Assembly (NCBI RefSeq): GCF_025961475.1
Contig: NZ_JAOQNS010000007.1
Coordinates: 186,001 to 250,000 of the forward strand
Reading direction: 5' to 3'
Length of the DNA: 64,000 nt
Origin: Rhodobium gokarnense
GTDB lineage: Bacteria > Pseudomonadota > Alphaproteobacteria > Rhizobiales > Rhodobiaceae
The position numbers were made by a program, and so were the translations under genes. The notes under the pieces are model-generated. The model was given only the letters and a program-made list of their open reading frames with translations. It had not been told where the DNA came from and did not search any database. Shown piece by piece: positions 60,618 to 64,000 of the stretch (positions within the stretch are counted from its first letter, which is position 1; every line of letters starts with the position of its first letter).

Positions 60618-61256
60618 GTGGTGTCAAAGAAATTTTACTTTGTGAATAAACGCCTTTGAGGGGCTGGGCCGGCTGACCTCGCGGGCAGTTTCGCCGCTGC
60701 TCCGGGCAGGTACGGCTCGTGCCCGGGGCGGCGCCGGGCGCGTCTTCCACCTGCCGTCAAGCCCGCATTCCGGGCTGGTCGGAGTCAGCCCGCCGGAATA
60801 GCTGGAATCTCCTCGGTCGACGGGCAGGCGCGTGCTGGAGTGTCCCGAAGCCGGCTTTGCCGGGGGCTTTGCGACAAGATGCGGCCCGAAGGGCAGGGGC
60901 GTCGTGGGCCGCCGCCGCCTTTGGCCCAAGCGCGTTGTCAGGGCGGCATGCTTGGCCGTTCCCCGGGACATCGTCGTCGCCCTCGGTGGTGCCTGCCGCG
61001 TTTCGACAAGGGGAATATTCATGAAATATGCAAACTGGAATCAGCCCGGAGCGCGGGCCGCTCCCTGTCGGAGAGGCGTGGTTCAAGGGACATGTTACTA
61101 GCGGTTGTCATGCGGGCTAAATTATTGAACAAGAAGGAGAAAAAATCGTTTCTGCGACATTGTCTCCCAATCGCATGAGGGGGTGGTTAACGCTAGTGAC
61201 AACGGGAATCTTTTGGAGTAAGTTCATAAAAAAAACAAACTAGGAAGGAGGCCGGC
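60618..61256. other. Divergent intergenic region between ROK regulator and ADH operon
   Basis: These 639 bases contain no convincing gene. Near the ROK start is the inverted repeat CAAAG-N8-CTTTG (60,625-60,642). The GC-rich middle (60,660-61,090) has many short open frames of arginine/proline-rich shadow type. The AT-richer right end (61,100-61,256) precedes the iron alcohol dehydrogenase; GTGACA (61,196) and TAAGTT (61,219) are a weak promoter candidate and AGGAAGGAGG (near 61,242) is a strong ribosome site. Confidence 0.45.
60625..60642. promoter_or_regulatory. Operator candidate at ROK regulator gene
   Basis: CAAAG and CTTTG are separated by AAATTTTA, giving an 18-base inverted repeat 8 bases upstream of the regulator ATG. 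ROK regulators often repress themselves through such AT-rich palindromes. Confidence 0.4.
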
Positions 61257-62393
61257 ATGCCCGGAACGTTTTCCTACCACGTTCCCACCAAGCTCCACTT
61301 CGGCGTGAATGCTCTCACCGATGCCGGAACGTTGACGCGTCCGTTCGGCAGGCGGGCCCTGGTGGTCAGCATGCCCGTAAAGTCCTACCTGGCGCCGTCC
61401 TTCGCCATTCTGAAGAAGAGCCTGGAAGACGCGGGCATGACCGTGTCCCTCTTCGATGGCGTCGTGCCGAACCCGACCCTTTCGTCCGTTGAGGCCGGGA
61501 GCCGGTTCGCCAGGGAAGCGGGCGTCGATGTCGTGGTGGGGATCGGCGGCGGCTCCGTGATGGACACGGCCAAGGCCATTGCGGTCGGGGCGACCCATGC
61601 CGGTTCCTTGTGGAACTACATCTGGAGCAGCGACACCCAGCCCACCGACAAGACCCTGCCGATCGTCGCCATCCCGACCACGTCGGGCACCGGCTCGCAT
61701 GTGACGCAGGTCAGCGTCTTCACCAATGAGGACGAGCGCTACAAATCGGCGATCTTCAACGAACGGATCTTTCCCGATCTCGCCATCGTCGATCCGACCC
61801 TGATGGTCACGGCGCCGGCCGAGGTGAGCGCGCCGACCGGTTTTGACGTCTTCACCCATGCGTTCGAAAGCTACATCCACGCCAACACCAGTCCGATCGT
61901 CAGGACGTTGGCGAGGGAGGTGGTCGGGCTCGTCGGCCGGTATCTGCCGATCGTGCTCGAAGACCCCGCCAATCTGGAGGCCAGAACCCAGATGGCCCTG
62001 GCCGACACCCTGGCCGGCATGTGCATCGCCAATGCCGGGGTGACGCTGCCGCACGGCATCGGCATGGCGGTCGGCGGGTTCTATCCGAACATCGCCCATG
62101 GCCAGGCGCTGGCGATCGTCTATCCCGAATTTGTCAAATACACCCTGGCCTCGGCCCCGGACGACTTCGAGATGCTCAGGACGTCGCTGGCGCCGGCGGC
62201 GGCCTCGCCCCAGGACGCCATCGAAACGTTCCTCGACCGGATCGGCCTCAGGAAGCGCCTGCGCGATTTCGGCGCCAAGGCCTCGGACCTCGACGCGCTG
62301 GCGGTGCAGTGCATGGTGCTGCCGGACTACCAGGCCAATCCCCGGGTCGCCAGCGCCGAGGACATGCGCGCCATCGTCGAAGCGGTCTATTGA
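61257..62393 (+). CDS. Iron-containing alcohol dehydrogenase
   Basis: A 378-residue group III (Fe-dependent) alcohol dehydrogenase. The NAD motif is VVVGIGGGSVMDTAKAIAVG, and the metal ligands lie in TGFDVFTHAFESYIH and LPHGIGMAVGGFYPNIAHGQ (His residues). IPTTSGTGSHVTQVSVF is the family signature block. It would interconvert an aldehyde and alcohol of a sugar-derived intermediate, for example lactaldehyde and propanediol as FucO does. It leads the operon with a FucU-like mutarotase and a Zn-type dehydrogenase, opposite the ROK regulator. Confidence 0.9.
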   Translation: MPGTFSYHVPTKLHFGVNALTDAGTLTRPFGRRALVVSMPVKSYLAPSFAILKKSLEDAGMTVSLFDGVVPNPTLSSVEAGSRFAREAGVDVVVGIGGGSVMDTAKAIAVGATHAGSLWNYIWSSDTQPTDKTLPIVAIPTTSGTGSHVTQVSVFTNEDERYKSAIFNERIFPDLAIVDPTLMVTAPAEVSAPTGFDVFTHAFESYIHANTSPIVRTLAREVVGLVGRYLPIVLEDPANLEARTQMALADTLAGMCIANAGVTLPHGIGMAVGGFYPNIAHGQALAIVYPEFVKYTLASAPDDFEMLRTSLAPAAASPQDAIETFLDRIGLRKRLRDFGAKASDLDALAVQCMVLPDYQANPRVASAEDMRAIVEAVY

Positions 62394-62405
62394 GGAGCGA
62401 CGGCA

Positions 62406-62834
62406 ATGCTGCGCGGCATCTCTCCGTTGATCCCCCCGGACCTGCTCCACGTCCTGGCGCAGATGGGGCATGGCGATGAAATCGTCTTCTCCGACGCGCT
62501 GTTTCCCGCGCACAGCATCGGCCAGCGCGTCATCAGGCTCGACGGGGTGGAGATCCCCCGCCTGCTCGACGCCGTCCTGCCGCTCTTTCCGATCGACACC
62601 TATGTCGAGGATTCCATCGTCATGGTCGCGGCTCCGCAAGATGATGTGGAGGATCGGGACCTGGAGAGCAAATACCGGTCGGTGATCGACAAGTACGATT
62701 CCGGCCTTCCGAAAACAACGTTCCTGGAAGATCGCCACGACTTCTACGCGCGAGCGCGTCAGGCATTTTGTGTCGTCGTCACGGGCTCTGTCGTCAAGTA
62801 CGGAAACCTGCTGCTCAAGAAGGGTGTCTACTAG
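62406..62834 (+). CDS. RbsD/FucU family sugar mutarotase
   Basis: A 142-residue mutarotase that interconverts anomers of a free sugar (L-fucose or D-ribose type). LRGISPLIPPDLLHVLAQMG with the catalytic His in MGHGDEIVFSDALFPA and FCVVVTGSVVKYGNLLLKKG at the end match FucU more than RbsD. It sits 12 bases after the alcohol dehydrogenase gene. This suggests that a reducing sugar is the operon's substrate. Confidence 0.9.
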   Translation: MLRGISPLIPPDLLHVLAQMGHGDEIVFSDALFPAHSIGQRVIRLDGVEIPRLLDAVLPLFPIDTYVEDSIVMVAAPQDDVEDRDLESKYRSVIDKYDSGLPKTTFLEDRHDFYARARQAFCVVVTGSVVKYGNLLLKKGVY

Positions 62835-62909
62835 CACGTTCCGCAACACTTGCGGCGCCGAGGGCCGTCATTCGGCCAGACTGTAAGAAAAAGAAGGGCA
62901 TCGAGGAAA

Positions 62910-63935
62910 ATGCGCCAAGCAACGATGGTTGAGCCGGGCAGGATCCTGTTCCGCGACGATGTCGAGGTCCCGGCACCGGGCGACGACGAGATCCTGTTGC
63001 GCGTCTCGCAGATCGGGGTCTGCGGGTCCGACATCCATGTCAACCACGGCAAGCACCCGTTCACGTCCTATCCGGTCATTCAGGGGCACGAGTTTTCGGC
63101 CGAGATCGTCGCCGTCGGCGCCAATGTCGATGCGACGAAGTTCCCGGTCGGCCGACTGGCGACGGCATTGCCGCAGGTGTTCTGCGGCGAATGCGATCCG
63201 TGCCGGCGCGGCGATTTCAATATCTGCGACGCGTTGAAGGTGCGCGGCTTCCAGGCGCCCGGCGTGGCGCAGGATTACGTCACCTTCCCGCAGGACATGG
63301 TCATTCCGCTGCCGGAGACGATGAGTGCCGAAATCGGCGCCTTCATCGAGCCGTTGGCCGTGGCGGTCCATTCCGTGTCGCGGGCCGGGCCCGTGTCGGG
63401 CAAGAACATTCTCGTCACCGGCGCCGGCACGATCGGCAATTTGATCGCCCAGGTGGCCCAGGCGAAGGGTGGCAACGTCCTCGTCAGCGACGTCAGCGAC
63501 TACCGGCTGGAAAAGGTCCGGGAGTGCGGGATCGCCAACGTCGTCAATCCCAGGACCGGCGATGTTGCCGAGGCGGTCGAGACGGTTTTCGGCCCGTCCC
63601 GATTTGACGTGGCCTTCGAAGTCGCGGGCGTGGAATCGGCGCTCGACACCGCCGTTCAGCTCGTCGCCAAGGGCGGGACGATCGTTGCCGTCGCGGTCTA
63701 CGGCGACAGGCCGAAGGTCGACATGGCCGTTCTGGGCGACCGGGAAATCATCCTGAAAGGCACCCTGATGTACAAGCACGAAGACTATCTGGGCGCCATA
63801 GACCTTATTCAGAAAGAAACCGTAAGACTATCTCCGCTCGTCTCGGTTCGATTTGCGTTCGACGAGTACATGCGGGCCTATGAATACATCGACCAGAACC
63901 CCGAAAAGACAATGAAGGCGATGATCGTTCTGTAA
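62910..63935 (+). CDS. Zinc-dependent medium-chain alcohol/polyol dehydrogenase
   Basis: A 341-residue MDR-family dehydrogenase. The catalytic zinc site is formed by GVCGSD (Cys38) and GHE (His60-Glu61); the structural zinc lobe CGECDPCRRGDFNIC has four Cys. The NAD site is NILVTGAGTIGNLIAQVAQA. It resembles sorbitol/L-idonate dehydrogenases and probably oxidises a sugar alcohol or free sugar. ATG 62910 is favoured over a start 20 codons upstream. After the stop, the window ends in a purine-rich GGGACGGGAGAGGACG, likely the ribosome site of a further gene outside. Confidence 0.88.
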   Translation: MRQATMVEPGRILFRDDVEVPAPGDDEILLRVSQIGVCGSDIHVNHGKHPFTSYPVIQGHEFSAEIVAVGANVDATKFPVGRLATALPQVFCGECDPCRRGDFNICDALKVRGFQAPGVAQDYVTFPQDMVIPLPETMSAEIGAFIEPLAVAVHSVSRAGPVSGKNILVTGAGTIGNLIAQVAQAKGGNVLVSDVSDYRLEKVRECGIANVVNPRTGDVAEAVETVFGPSRFDVAFEVAGVESALDTAVQLVAKGGTIVAVAVYGDRPKVDMAVLGDREIILKGTLMYKHEDYLGAIDLIQKETVRLSPLVSVRFAFDEYMRAYEYIDQNPEKTMKAMIVL

Positions 63936-64000
63936 AAGCGGTGCTTCAAAGCCGCGGAAACGATTTAAGTCCGGCACGCGTGCAGGGACGGGAGAGGACG

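Noticed and set aside
60660-61090. Possible gene remnant in the gap between the ROK regulator and the alcohol dehydrogenase
   Set aside because: Frames are short and Arg/Pro-rich on both strands; no segment resembles a known protein.
1-64000. tRNA, rRNA, CRISPR arrays, integrases and insertion sequences
   Set aside because: Looked for cloverleaf ends, regularly spaced repeats and transposase motifs in all gaps; none was found by eye.

Overview
The window looks like chromosomal DNA of a high-GC alphaproteobacterium, most likely of the order Hyphomicrobiales (rhizobia-like). Grounds are the uniformly high GC, gene families typical of that group (DUF2336 protein, Hpt/CheY-like pair, aap-type amino-acid transporter, HmuQ-like heme oxygenase), and three copies of a palindromic REP-like element (GCGTATTC...CCGAAAACCGG...GAATACGC) of a kind common in rhizobial genomes. 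No rRNA, tRNA, CRISPR array, phage or insertion sequence was recognised.

Positions 1-22,800 are mostly housekeeping and small enzyme genes: the 3' part of thrS, a lysophospholipid acyltransferase, an exported hypothetical protein, a nitroreductase/flavin-reductase pair, a MaoC-CoA-ester lyase pair, a transglycosylase, a DUF2336-Hpt-response regulator group, nadK, cutA, cytochrome c', mmsA, a heme-degrading monooxygenase, a peroxiredoxin, a di-heme cytochrome c peroxidase and a GSCFA/SGNH pair. A minus-strand operon at 18,742-21,761 encodes a CuyA-like (cysteate/D-cysteine) lyase, an Asp/Glu-type racemase and an HpsN-like HisD paralogue. It is faced by a divergent LysR regulator with a perfect palindromic operator candidate.

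Positions 23,000-54,600 are an unusually dense run of uptake and catabolic islands: a polyamine-type ABC transporter (23,006-27,003); a sugar island with two paralogous FadR-type regulators, a dehydrogenase, an RpiB-like isomerase, a PfkB kinase, a sugar ABC transporter and a lactonase (27,259-36,607); a GntR regulator with an aapJQMP amino-acid transporter and two PLP enzymes (36,892-44,067); and an XRE-cupin regulator with an alpha-hydroxy-acid oxidase facing a TRAP transporter operon that carries a DHDPS-family aldolase/lyase, a D-2-hydroxy-acid dehydrogenase, an N-methyl-amino-acid-demethylase-like flavoprotein and a P5C-reductase-like protein (44,057-54,553).

After an AT-rich gap of about 0.9 kb with a perfect FNR/FixK box come a TorA/DorA-like molybdoenzyme and a pentaheme TorC/DorC-like cytochrome (55,436-59,134), i.e. 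anaerobic S/N-oxide respiration. The window closes with a ROK regulator facing an iron alcohol dehydrogenase, an RbsD/FucU mutarotase and a zinc alcohol dehydrogenase (59,373-63,935). Taken together the right two thirds suggest a bacterium living on sulfonates, N-methylated amino acids, TMAO/DMSO and diverse sugars, as in marine or plant-associated habitats. This lifestyle reading is inference from gene content only.
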